Assembly: GCA_963793295.1 (NCBI GenBank)
Contig: CAWBZX010000002.1
Span: 1-64,000 of the forward strand
DNA from: JAHDHW01 sp963793295
Lineage (GTDB): Bacteria; Bacteroidota; Bacteroidia; Chitinophagales; Saprospiraceae
DNA length: 64,000 bases
Reading direction: 5' to 3'
Every line of letters begins with the position of its first letter. The first letter of the stretch is position 1. This document shows, piece after piece, positions 37,566 through 45,942 of the stretch. Both the position numbers and the translations under genes were made by a program. Under the pieces are notes generated by a model. It was not told the DNA's origin, made no database searches, and saw only the letters and a list, made by a program, of their open reading frames with translations.

Positions 37566-38006
37566 TTATAAAATGACTGTTTCTTCTTTATAGAAAGGAA
37601 TTCCGCCCGCTTGCCAATCAACTTTGAGTTTCCAAAGGCCAGGGCTCAAAGCAGATACAGGCAAGGATTGTTCAAAATTTTGATCCGGTTCAATTTTTAT
37701 CTTCACATCTTTAGATTTATCAGAAGGGCGATAAAAAAGAATGGTTCCGGATACGGTTCCTTTTTCTTTTGGAAATTGAATTTTAATGTTTTCTGAATTG
37801 GGGTCGTGACTAATGGTGACATCAATTTTGAGCCCTTTACTGTTTTCCAGTTTATCGTAATGCTGCTGGTATTTCAAATCCTCTTCATAATAATTTTCGA
37901 CAACAAGGCTATGATCTTGTTGCGTTGATTGAACCACAAAATAGATTAAAACACTTGCAAAGACGATATAAAACAAAGCTATTCCATGCCCCCAGTTAAA
38001 TTTCAT
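37566..38006 (-). CDS. ccoH: FixH/CcoH family cbb3 assembly protein
   Basis: Membrane-anchored assembly factor for the cbb3 oxidase, 146 residues. One N-terminal membrane helix (IALFYIVFASVLIYFVVQS) is followed by a periplasmic beta domain with YYEEDLKYQQHYDKLENSKG and the ending LWKLKVDWQAGGIPFYKEET. Length and layout match FixH. It is placed between ccoG (six bases upstream) and the TauE-like gene. In the family it helps deliver copper or stabilise the oxidase. Confidence 0.88.
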   Translation of the reverse strand: MKFNWGHGIALFYIVFASVLIYFVVQSTQQDHSLVVENYYEEDLKYQQHYDKLENSKGLKIDVTISHDPNSENIKIQFPKEKGTVSGTILFYRPSDKSKDVKIKIEPDQNFEQSLPVSALSPGLWKLKVDWQAGGIPFYKEETVIL

Positions 38007-38012
38007 GATTCA

Positions 38013-39461
38013 TTATTTTACAGGTCCCAAAAAAGATGTTTCTACTTTATCAATCAGCTTTCCGTTTGAATAAACGCCCACGGTAACCATATTTTTTCCA
38101 CTTTTTAATTTATCTTTTGGCATTTCAATAAACAAACCTCCTTTTGAAATTTCGTTCTTTTTGACAAAAGGTGCTTCTCCAACCAGCTTGATCGCTCCGT
38201 ATTCTGACTCCAGCCGAAATTCAATTGGATATTCCTCTGGTGTTTTATTGATTACCTGATAATTATATAAATTACTTACTGTTGTTTCGTTCACTTCCTG
38301 AAACAGTAATCCCGGTGTTCTTAGCAAAAGTGTTTCGACATCAGTTCTCAGGGCAAAAAGAAAGATCTCCAAAATAATCAAAATAGACAAGACCCCAGAA
38401 TAGGCCATTACTCGCGGAGTCAACATTTTCTTTCTACCTTCTTCGATACCTTTTGTACTATCGTAGCGAATCAGTTTTTTCTCTCGTCCAATTTTTAACA
38501 TGACTTCATCACAGGCATCCATGCAGGCCGTGCAATTGACACATTCCAACTGCGTTCCATTTCGGATATCAATCCCTGTTGGACAAACCTGAACACAAAG
38601 GCTACAATCAATACAATCACCCAAATTTTGCTTTAATTGTACTTCTGGTTCTTCTTCCTGCTTTTTCTTGCTTTTCTTAATTTTTCCTCTGGGTTCTCCT
38701 CTGATGAAATCATAAGCTACAACGATGGAATCCTTATCCAGCATGACACTTTGTAATCTTCCGTAAGGGCAAATCGCGATGCAAACCTGCTCCCGCATAT
38801 AGGAAAACACAAAATAAAATACAAAGGAAAAAATGATCATTGCAATGAAACCAACCATATGCTGAGCGATGGGTTCAGTAACTATCTGGATAACCTCATC
38901 CATGCTAATAATATATGCCAAAAAGGTATTTGCGATCAGAATCGAAATACCAAAAAATATTGCTTGTTTACTAACTTTTTTAAAAACTTTATCTGTGGTC
39001 CATGGTGCTTTATTCAAGCGTTTTTGAGCGTTGGCATCTCCTTCAATCCAGTACTCAATCTTTCTGAAAACCATTTCCATAAAAATCGTCTGAGGGCAAA
39101 TCCAGCCACAGAAAAGCCTTCCAAAAACAACGGTAAACAAAACAATGAAGATCATAAAAATCAGCATTGCAATAACAAAAAGATAAAAATCCTGCGGCAT
39201 GAAGTTTATCCCAAAAATGATAAACCTTCTTTCCAAAACATTGAAAAGCATAAAGGGGTCACCATTTAACTTGATAAATGGCATTCCAAACAAAAAGGCT
39301 AGTAAAATCCAACTGAAAATCGACCGAACATTGTAATAATAGCCTTTGGGCTTTTTTGGGTAAATCCAAATCCGTTTGCCCTGCTCATCAACTGTGGCGA
39401 TATGATCTCTAAATTGTTCGGTATCGCTGGGTACTGGCGTCAAATCTTTCATTCCACTCAT
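38013..39461 (-). CDS. ccoG: CcoG/FixG family cbb3 accessory iron-sulfur protein
   Basis: Membrane protein with two 4Fe-4S clusters, 482 residues. Five membrane helices span about 40-350. The ferredoxin part has CIDCSLCVQVCPTGIDI and CVNCTACMDACDEVM. A third cysteine-rich segment, GWICPQTIFMEMVF, resembles the NapH-like start. The C-terminus is a periplasmic beta domain (LVGEAPFVKKNEISKGGLFI). CcoG family members are proposed to reduce copper for oxidase assembly. It lies between ccoP and ccoH on the same strand. Confidence 0.93.
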   Translation of the reverse strand: MSGMKDLTPVPSDTEQFRDHIATVDEQGKRIWIYPKKPKGYYYNVRSIFSWILLAFLFGMPFIKLNGDPFMLFNVLERRFIIFGINFMPQDFYLFVIAMLIFMIFIVLFTVVFGRLFCGWICPQTIFMEMVFRKIEYWIEGDANAQKRLNKAPWTTDKVFKKVSKQAIFFGISILIANTFLAYIISMDEVIQIVTEPIAQHMVGFIAMIIFSFVFYFVFSYMREQVCIAICPYGRLQSVMLDKDSIVVAYDFIRGEPRGKIKKSKKKQEEEPEVQLKQNLGDCIDCSLCVQVCPTGIDIRNGTQLECVNCTACMDACDEVMLKIGREKKLIRYDSTKGIEEGRKKMLTPRVMAYSGVLSILIILEIFLFALRTDVETLLLRTPGLLFQEVNETTVSNLYNYQVINKTPEEYPIEFRLESEYGAIKLVGEAPFVKKNEISKGGLFIEMPKDKLKSGKNMVTVGVYSNGKLIDKVETSFLGPVK

Positions 39462-39518
39462 TTTTTTTCAACCATTTGAAAGACCAAAAGCTTTATTATT
39501 CATTGTTAATCCCTGGCC

Positions 39519-40421
39519 TTAATTTTCTTTGTAAATTTCTCCTTGAGGCTCTTTAGCATTGGGTGGATTGGTACCTTGTAAGGTCAAAATATAATTAGCT
39601 ACCTGATGCATTGCAGCAGGAGGCAACATTTCTTTCCAGGATTGCATCCCCTTTTCAACTACGCCATATTTAATGGTTTTGAAAACATTTGTAATTCCTC
39701 CTCCATGAACCCAATACTCATCAGTCAGATTGGGTCCTACCGCGTTACCTTCTCCAAGGGTTCCGTGACAAGCAACACAATTTTTAAGGAATATATTTTT
39801 ACCTGCAGCAAGAAATGCTTCATCGGTTACTATGTCAACATTTGTCTCGTCAATCTTATTGGCTTGTTTAGCGAGAAACGCTAGTTGAGCTTGTTCTGCA
39901 TATTCCATTTCTTGTGCATACTCCTCCTGTGGATCAAGGCCATAGTCTGAAAATTCATAATACCCCAGATAAACAACCGCAAATGCTATTGTGATATAAA
40001 ATAAAGCGGTCCACCATGGAGGCAAACTATTATCCAGTTCCCGAATTCCGTCATAGCTGTGATCAAAAAGAATTTCTTCCTCTTTTTCGAGAGGTATTGT
40101 CCCAGTGATTTTTTTGTAAAAAGCACTCAGCCAGGATTCTTTTTGTTCTACTGATACCTTTTCGATGGAAATGCCTTTCTCCTGCAACATTCGGTTTTCC
40201 TGAAGCTTTAGCAAAACATTAAACAAATATATTATGGTCCCGAAGGCTGAAATGATCACAATCACTCCAATGACAAGGATTATATTTTCATAAAATAGTT
40301 CCATAATGCCCCGCGATGCAGCCTTCGGAGCACTTGCAGCTTCCTGAGCGTGACTGAGCACGGCAGAAAAAAGTATTGATAAAATTACAAAAAGTCGGTA
40401 GATCATTGATTTATATTTCAT
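39519..40421 (-). CDS. ccoP: cbb3 oxidase subunit III (CcoP), single-heme form
   Basis: Cytochrome c subunit of the cbb3 oxidase, 300 residues. Membrane helices are at about 7-24, 40-66 and 135-155. The middle part has WWTALFYITIAFAVVYLGYY, which anchors it next to the catalytic subunit. Only one heme site is visible, CVACH at about 215-219, with Met in PPAAMHQVANYIL near the end as a possible axial ligand. CcoP of many proteobacteria carries two hemes, so this form is shorter by one. The gene begins 12 bases after ccoQ. Confidence 0.92.
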   Translation of the reverse strand: MKYKSMIYRLFVILSILFSAVLSHAQEAASAPKAASRGIMELFYENIILVIGVIVIISAFGTIIYLFNVLLKLQENRMLQEKGISIEKVSVEQKESWLSAFYKKITGTIPLEKEEEILFDHSYDGIRELDNSLPPWWTALFYITIAFAVVYLGYYEFSDYGLDPQEEYAQEMEYAEQAQLAFLAKQANKIDETNVDIVTDEAFLAAGKNIFLKNCVACHGTLGEGNAVGPNLTDEYWVHGGGITNVFKTIKYGVVEKGMQSWKEMLPPAAMHQVANYILTLQGTNPPNAKEPQGEIYKEN

Positions 40422-40433
40422 ATCAAAAATGTT

Positions 40434-40613
40434 TCAATGGTTATCAGATGAATGATCATCTTCTAAAGGAAGGTTAGACATCTTTTCTATATAGGCTTTG
40501 TTTTTTCCAAAAACCGTCACAATCCCAATGATAAAAAGGGTAAAAAAAGTGATCAGCGCGAAAAGTGCCATCCAGTTAATATTCCCTGCGCTTTCAAGAA
40601 TGTGTTTATACAT
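40434..40613 (-). CDS. ccoQ: Small cbb3 oxidase subunit CcoQ
   Basis: Short membrane protein of 59 residues, read directly from the minus strand between ccoNO and ccoP. A helix covers about 14-34 (WMALFALITFFTLFIIGIVT), and the tail is charged (KNKAYIEKMSNLPLEDDHSS). Size, layout and position are those of CcoQ, which stabilises or tunes the oxidase. The ATG at 40613 is the only start. It lies 29 bases after ccoNO and 12 before ccoP. Confidence 0.82.
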   Translation of the reverse strand: MYKHILESAGNINWMALFALITFFTLFIIGIVTVFGKNKAYIEKMSNLPLEDDHSSDNH

Positions 40614-40642
40614 TTTCCTTTTTTTAAAAATTTTAAAATAGA

Positions 40643-42790
40643 TCAGTTTCCGGCCTGAGGTTCAGGTTCGATGTCGGTCCCCAATCTTTGCAAATAAGCA
40701 ATCAAAGCGATAATTTCTTTTTTGTCCAAACCTTCTCCACCAATGCCTTCGCGATTTAAACTTTTTGCAATTTTCTTTGCCTGGGTCTCCATTTCAGCTT
40801 CTGCATTTTCAATATATTCGTCTGTATAGGGTGTGCCCAATTGTTTAAGCACTTTCAACTTTGCTTTTGTATAGCCTGTATTTAAATCATGCTTCGCTAA
40901 AAACGGATAAGCTGGCATAATTGATCCTGGCGATATACTGCGAGGATCAACCATATGGTTGTAATGCCAGGCATCTGATTTCTTAAGTTTGCTAGCTCCT
41001 TCGCGAGCCAAATCCGGCCCGGTTCGTTTTGAGCCCCAAAGGAATGGCCGGTCATAAATGAACTCACCAGATTTTGAATAATCTCCGTATCTGGCGGTTT
41101 CAGATCTAAACGGACGGATCATTTGAGAATGGCATCCTAGACAACCTTCTCTGATATAAAGATCACGACCTTCCCACTCTAAAGCCGTGTAAGGCTTTAC
41201 GGATTCGATTTTAGGAACATTATCATCAATCAATATCATTGGGAAAATTTCAACAATTCCTCCGATCAAAACCAAAACTGCACTAGCCATTAACATTTGA
41301 ATCGGTCTTCTTTCAATCCATCTGTGCCAGTGTTCTCCCGGATGTTTTACAGGAGCTACACGTGCCGGAGCTTCTACTTGTTCGTTGCTGATCAAAGATC
41401 CACTCCTCACTGTTTTAAATATATTATAAACCATTACAAAAACACCGGCTAAATAGATCGTTCCACCAACAGCACGCATAATATACATCGGAATAATTTG
41501 AGTGACTGTTTCGAGGAAATTTCCATAGGTCAAAAATCCTTCTGGAGTAAATTGTTTCCACATCAAACTTTGTGTCCATCCTGCCCAATAAAGTGGAATC
41601 GCATAAAATAAAATACCTAGTGTTCCAATCCAAAAGTGTGTATTTGCGAGTTTAACAGAGTAAAGCTTTGTGTCATAAATTCTTGGAATCAACCAGTAAA
41701 GGATACCAAAGGTTAACATTCCATTCCATCCTAATGTACCAACGTGAACATGACCAATGGTCCAGTCCGTATAGTGGCTAATTGCATTAAAAGATTTTAA
41801 AGAAAGCATTGGTCCTTCAAAAGTTGCCATACCATAAGCAGTTACCGCTACAACCATAAACTTCAGAATAGGATCTGTTCGTACCCTATCCCAGGCACCT
41901 CGTAATGTCAATAAACCATTTAACATACCACCCCAGGAAGGAGCAATCAGCATAATTGAAAATACAATACCAAGAGATTGTGCCCAATCGGGTAAAGAGG
42001 TATAAAGCAAATGGTGAGGTCCTGCCCAGATATAAATAAATATCAATGCCCAAAAGTGGATAATCGATAATCTATAGGAAAAGACCGGACGATTAGCTGC
42101 TTTTGGAAGATAATAATACATCAGTCCCAGATAAGGTGTCGTCAGGAAGAATGCCACCGCATTATGTCCGTACCACCATTGCACCAATGCATCCTGAACA
42201 CCTGCAAATACCGGAATACTATCAAATAAATGAACCGGAATTTCCAGGTTGTTAAAAATGTGAAGTACCGTTACCGTAACCCAGGTAGCAATATAAAACC
42301 AAATGGCAACATAAAGGTGATTTTCTCTTCTTTTTAAAATGGTACCAAACATGTTGATACCAAAAACTACCCAAATTAAGGCAATAGCAATATCAATCGG
42401 CCATTCCAGTTCTGCATATTCATGAGCACTCGTATACCCAAGAGGTAATGTTATTGCTGCAGCAACAATGATCAACTGCCAGCCCCAAAAGTGAATTTTC
42501 GAAAGGACATCACTAAACATTCTAGCTTTTAGCAGTCGTTGGAGAGAATAATAAACCCCCATAAAAATACCATTACCAACAAAAGCAAAAATTGCTGCAT
42601 TGGTATGCAATGGACGAATACGTCCGAAAGTAAATAACGGAGTATATTCAGATAAATTTACTGCCGGCAAAATGAGCTGGAATGCGGCAATTAAACCTAC
42701 CAACATTCCTACTATCCCCCAAAGAATCGTAGCAAACGCAAAGTTTTTTACAATTGCATTATCGTAACTAAAGGTATCGATTTTAGACAT
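40643..42790 (-). CDS. ccoNO: Fused cbb3 oxidase subunits I and II (CcoNO)
   Basis: Catalytic heme-copper subunit joined to the mono-heme cytochrome subunit, 715 residues. CcoN covers about 1-480 with 12 helices and the active-site His blocks (GRIRPLHTNAAIFAF, WWYGHNAVAFFLTTPYLGL, HVHVGTLGWNGM). CcoO covers about 490-715; its heme c site is CLGCH at about 550-554 (EGCLGCHSQMIRPF). The enzyme reduces oxygen to water and pumps protons with high oxygen affinity. The N-O fusion is known in Bacteroidota. It is cotranscribed with the other cco genes. Confidence 0.96.
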   Translation of the reverse strand: MSKIDTFSYDNAIVKNFAFATILWGIVGMLVGLIAAFQLILPAVNLSEYTPLFTFGRIRPLHTNAAIFAFVGNGIFMGVYYSLQRLLKARMFSDVLSKIHFWGWQLIIVAAAITLPLGYTSAHEYAELEWPIDIAIALIWVVFGINMFGTILKRRENHLYVAIWFYIATWVTVTVLHIFNNLEIPVHLFDSIPVFAGVQDALVQWWYGHNAVAFFLTTPYLGLMYYYLPKAANRPVFSYRLSIIHFWALIFIYIWAGPHHLLYTSLPDWAQSLGIVFSIMLIAPSWGGMLNGLLTLRGAWDRVRTDPILKFMVVAVTAYGMATFEGPMLSLKSFNAISHYTDWTIGHVHVGTLGWNGMLTFGILYWLIPRIYDTKLYSVKLANTHFWIGTLGILFYAIPLYWAGWTQSLMWKQFTPEGFLTYGNFLETVTQIIPMYIMRAVGGTIYLAGVFVMVYNIFKTVRSGSLISNEQVEAPARVAPVKHPGEHWHRWIERRPIQMLMASAVLVLIGGIVEIFPMILIDDNVPKIESVKPYTALEWEGRDLYIREGCLGCHSQMIRPFRSETARYGDYSKSGEFIYDRPFLWGSKRTGPDLAREGASKLKKSDAWHYNHMVDPRSISPGSIMPAYPFLAKHDLNTGYTKAKLKVLKQLGTPYTDEYIENAEAEMETQAKKIAKSLNREGIGGEGLDKKEIIALIAYLQRLGTDIEPEPQAGN

Positions 42791-42812
42791 ATTGTTTTAC
42801 TTGTATCGTTGA

Positions 42813-42923
42813 TTAAATGTTATTCGTTTTTGTTTTTTCTATCTTCCAGCAAGTATAAATTATTGAACCGGATAATAGTGCAAAACAGCAATAGAATGCT
42901 AATTGAATTAGTATTAAGGTCAT
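42813..42923 (-). CDS. Short membrane peptide overlapping ccoS
   Basis: A 36-residue open reading frame begins with ATG inside the ccoS stop region (ATGA overlap, 42920-42923) and ends 22 bases before the ccoNO start. The peptide is MTLILIQLAFYCCFALLSGS followed by IIYTCWKIEKTKTNNI: one hydrophobic helix, three Cys and a basic, Asn-rich tail. The start-stop overlap suggests translational coupling. It was not recognised as a known subunit. It could be a genuine small subunit or a chance frame; the AT-rich DNA around it makes chance plausible. Confidence 0.4.
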   Translation of the reverse strand: MTLILIQLAFYCCFALLSGSIIYTCWKIEKTKTNNI

Positions 42924-43075
42924 TTTTTTTCTTTGTTGTTATCGTCAAATAAAATTCGAACGGAAGGGGTATAATCATCATCGTATTGCCCGGATTTGAC
43001 CGCCCATAAAAAAGCAACCAAAAAACCTATTGCAAGCAAAAGTCCGATGGCAATAAGAAGAAATATTATTTTCAT
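42920..43075 (-). CDS. ccoS: CcoS/FixS family cbb3 maturation protein
   Basis: Small membrane protein of 51 residues, shorter than most predicted genes but clear. The hydrophobic helix is at about 3-25 (IIFLLIAIGLLLAIGFLVAF) followed by LWAVKSGQYDDDYTPSVRIL, which is the CcoS signature. The frame is intact. In other bacteria CcoS is needed to insert heme and copper into the oxidase. It sits 131 bases downstream of ccoI on the same strand and overlaps the next small frame by four bases. Confidence 0.85.
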   Translation of the reverse strand: MKIIFLLIAIGLLLAIGFLVAFLWAVKSGQYDDDYTPSVRILFDDNNKEKK

Positions 43076-43206
43076 TTATAAAACATTTGTGCGCAAATTA
43101 GAAATAGTCCTTAGGCAAATAGATGACAAAAATCACCAAAATGAATGATAATTGTCAACTGATATTCACCTCTCAATTCATCTTTCTTTTCCTTTTAAAA
43201 AATCGT

Positions 43207-45621
43207 CTAATTTTTCAAATAATATCTTGCTAACAAAGAACTCAGTCCGACGCCAAATACCACGATTGTAACAGAACTCAGTGGCATCAAAATCGCAGCA
43301 ATAATGGGAGAAAGCAACCCTTGCACAGCAAAACTTAATCCTACAATATTGTAGACCAAAGCCAAAGCATAAGCGCCATAAAGCACATGTTTGCTCTGTC
43401 GAATATAATCGAAAAATAACGGTAAATTCCTGAATTGTTCCGCTGCGACAATCACATCGCAGGCAGGGGTAAAATTGTTGATATCTTCCGTGATCACAAT
43501 TCCAATGTCACTTTGCTCCAAAGCGCCTGCATCGTTCAAACCATCTCCGATCATCATCACTTTTTCATCGGCTTGTTGAAGTAATTCAATGAAACCTAAT
43601 TTATCTTTTGGGCTCTGATTAAAGTGCAAATTTTCATCACTTTTGAAGTAAGCCTTTAGGCGCTGCTTTTCCGAATCGTTATCACCGGAAAGTAAACTAA
43701 GTTTAAATTTTGATTTTAATGTTTGTATAAACGCCAACAGGCCTTTTCGGTACTGACTTTGAAAAATAAAACAACCAACCACTTCATGATTGATTTCAAC
43801 AAAAACTCCTTTTTCATCAGGTGAAATTCCTGAATTACCAGCATTGAAAATAAATCTGGAAGATCCCAGTCTGATAATATTTCCATCGAGATTGGCTTGG
43901 ATACCTAATCCCGGAAATTCAAGGAAATCATCGATCTCCAACAATGGACTATTTTTCAAAAACGATTGAATATTTCTGCTCAGCGGATGGCTTGATTGAT
44001 TAGCCAAAGTTTTAATCATCGATTGCTCAAATTGTGCTAATTTACGGCCTTTAAAATTTACTTTTTGAAACTTTGTATCTGTTATCGTTCCTGTTTTATC
44101 CAAAACGATATGATTCACTTCCTGAATGGATTCAATGACCTGGGTGTTTTTCATATAAAATTGCTTCCCGGCTAAAATCCGAAGCAAATTGCCATAGGTA
44201 AAAGGAATAGCCAGAGCAACGGCACAAGGACAAGCGATAATCAAAACTGCTGTAAAAGCATTGACCGCGACGGACCAATCGTAAGTCATCCAAAATGCTA
44301 AAGTTGCAAAAGCCACAATTAAAATAATGACCGTAAAATAGGTTCCGATGGTGTTGGCTATTCGACTACTTTTTGATTTCGCTTCTTTGTGAAAAGCACT
44401 TTCGTTCCATAATTGGGTCAAATAACTCTGTTCCACTTTTTTTCTAACGGCTACTTCTATACTGTTTCCAATATGTTTTCCTCCTGCATAGAGCTTGTCA
44501 CCTATCGTTTTTGAAATAAGATTGGCCTCTCCAGTCACAAAACTATAATCGACATTTCCTTCTCCTTTTATCAAAATACTATCCGTTGGAATCAGCTCCT
44601 GATTTTTTATGAGAAGTGTATCCCCCTTTTCAACTTTATCCAAAGGGATGGATGTCCAGGAGTCGTCTTTTTTGATCGTTGCGGCTATCGGAAAGTAAGA
44701 TTTGTAATCTCGCTGGAAAGAAATGGTATGATAAGTTTTTTGCTGAAACCATTTTCCAATTAAAAGAAAAAACACTAATCCTGCCAGGCTATCCAAATAA
44801 CCAACTCCTGTCTGACTGATGATTTCAAAAACACTTCTGCCAAATAATGCCAGTATCCCCAAAGAAACCGGAACGTCGATATTCAGTTGTTTTTGTTTCA
44901 AACCGAGCCAGGCCGATTTCAAATAATCACGGCCGCAATACATCAAAACCGGAATGGAAAGCAAAATATTCAGATAACCAAATAAATGACTGAACGATAA
45001 TTCTTGCAAACCCAGATATTCGGGAAAACTAAAAAGCATAATATTGCCGAAAGCAAATCCGGCAATCCCTAATTTATAATATAAAGCTTTATCGACAATG
45101 CGCCTTGCTTTGTGGTTGAGTTGACTAAAATTGATCTCCGGAGGATATCCAATGGATGCCAGTAATTCAACAATCTGCTGAAGTGTTTTTTGAGTCTGGT
45201 CAAAAGAAATGTAAACTTCTTTTTTGAGGAAGTTGACCCTTGAAGAATTGATTCCATTACTTAGTTTGTATAGATTTTCAAGGAGCCACAAACACGAAGC
45301 ACAATGGATTTGAGGGAGATAAAAAGTAGCTTTTGTGGATTTTCCATCAGTGAAATCAATCAGTTTTTCAATGATTGATTCGTCCTTTAAAAAATCATAA
45401 TCGGTGCTGTTCTTACCTTTTTGGCTGATACCTGGTTGTTGCTCCAGGTCATAATAATTACAAAGATTGCCTTCCTGTAGAATTTCGTAAACCATTTTAC
45501 AACCTTGACAGCAAAAAGATTTTTCTTCCAAGCGGATTTTTACCGACAGGCATTCTTCACCACAATGGAAACATATCTTCTCGAGCTCAGATACATTAGG
45601 ATTATTTTTCGGCTTCTCCAT
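43207..45621 (-). CDS. ccoI: Copper-translocating P-type ATPase CcoI
   Basis: Copper exporter to the periplasm that serves cbb3 oxidase assembly; 804 residues from ATG 45621 (a TTG at 45636 is less likely). The N-terminus has a cysteine-rich zinc-ribbon-like part (CFHCGEEC ... FCCQGCK) followed by a heavy-metal domain with CASC (about 107-110). The transmembrane metal site is CPC in IIACPCAVALAIP. The actuator motif TGE (FVTGEANLI), the phosphorylation site DKTGT and the hinge MIGDGLNDAGAL are all intact. The CcoI-type N-terminus and position at the head of the cco genes fix the assignment. Confidence 0.94.
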   Translation of the reverse strand: MEKPKNNPNVSELEKICFHCGEECLSVKIRLEEKSFCCQGCKMVYEILQEGNLCNYYDLEQQPGISQKGKNSTDYDFLKDESIIEKLIDFTDGKSTKATFYLPQIHCASCLWLLENLYKLSNGINSSRVNFLKKEVYISFDQTQKTLQQIVELLASIGYPPEINFSQLNHKARRIVDKALYYKLGIAGFAFGNIMLFSFPEYLGLQELSFSHLFGYLNILLSIPVLMYCGRDYLKSAWLGLKQKQLNIDVPVSLGILALFGRSVFEIISQTGVGYLDSLAGLVFFLLIGKWFQQKTYHTISFQRDYKSYFPIAATIKKDDSWTSIPLDKVEKGDTLLIKNQELIPTDSILIKGEGNVDYSFVTGEANLISKTIGDKLYAGGKHIGNSIEVAVRKKVEQSYLTQLWNESAFHKEAKSKSSRIANTIGTYFTVIILIVAFATLAFWMTYDWSVAVNAFTAVLIIACPCAVALAIPFTYGNLLRILAGKQFYMKNTQVIESIQEVNHIVLDKTGTITDTKFQKVNFKGRKLAQFEQSMIKTLANQSSHPLSRNIQSFLKNSPLLEIDDFLEFPGLGIQANLDGNIIRLGSSRFIFNAGNSGISPDEKGVFVEINHEVVGCFIFQSQYRKGLLAFIQTLKSKFKLSLLSGDNDSEKQRLKAYFKSDENLHFNQSPKDKLGFIELLQQADEKVMMIGDGLNDAGALEQSDIGIVITEDINNFTPACDVIVAAEQFRNLPLFFDYIRQSKHVLYGAYALALVYNIVGLSFAVQGLLSPIIAAILMPLSSVTIVVFGVGLSSLLARYYLKN

Positions 45622-45655
45622 CGGGCAAATTTGCAATCATTAATAACAGATGCTG

Positions 45656-45669
45656 GTGACTTAAGTCAA
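45656..45669. promoter_or_regulatory. CRP/FNR-type palindrome upstream of ccoI
   Basis: The minus strand reads TTGAC-TTAA-GTCAC, a near-perfect inverted repeat 34 bases before the ccoI start. Its shape resembles the FNR box (TTGAT-N4-ATCAA), with C/G for T/A in the half-sites. Control by an oxygen-responsive regulator of that family would fit a cbb3 cluster. The remaining bases of the 45622-45942 gap show no other clear signal. Confidence 0.4.
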
Positions 45670-45942
45670 CACAAAATGTGATTTTAATCATATAAAAAAA
45701 ACTAAAATTTTTAATTTATTGGTCAATAGGTAAAAATTCGTCAAGCTCAAATGTAAATCGAAAAATAAAAAATCAGGAATCAATAATGAATTTTTTAAGG
45801 TGTTTTTTAATATAAAAGGAAAATGAGCGGACTTTTCATTAAAACAATTCGGTCAATTAACAATTCTTTGACAAATCATAATCCTTTTTAAAATGTTTAG
45901 TCGTTATATTTAGGAATTGATAATAATGTGAATTTTTGGTTT

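Noticed and set aside
42820..43017. 65-residue reading frame on the minus strand
   Set aside because: It overlaps the real ccoS and the small coupled peptide in another frame and has no recognisable sequence.
42920..43075. Apparent frameshift in ccoS
   Set aside because: A first reading seemed to need one base removed, but a base-by-base recount showed four G, not five, in the run; the CcoS frame is intact.
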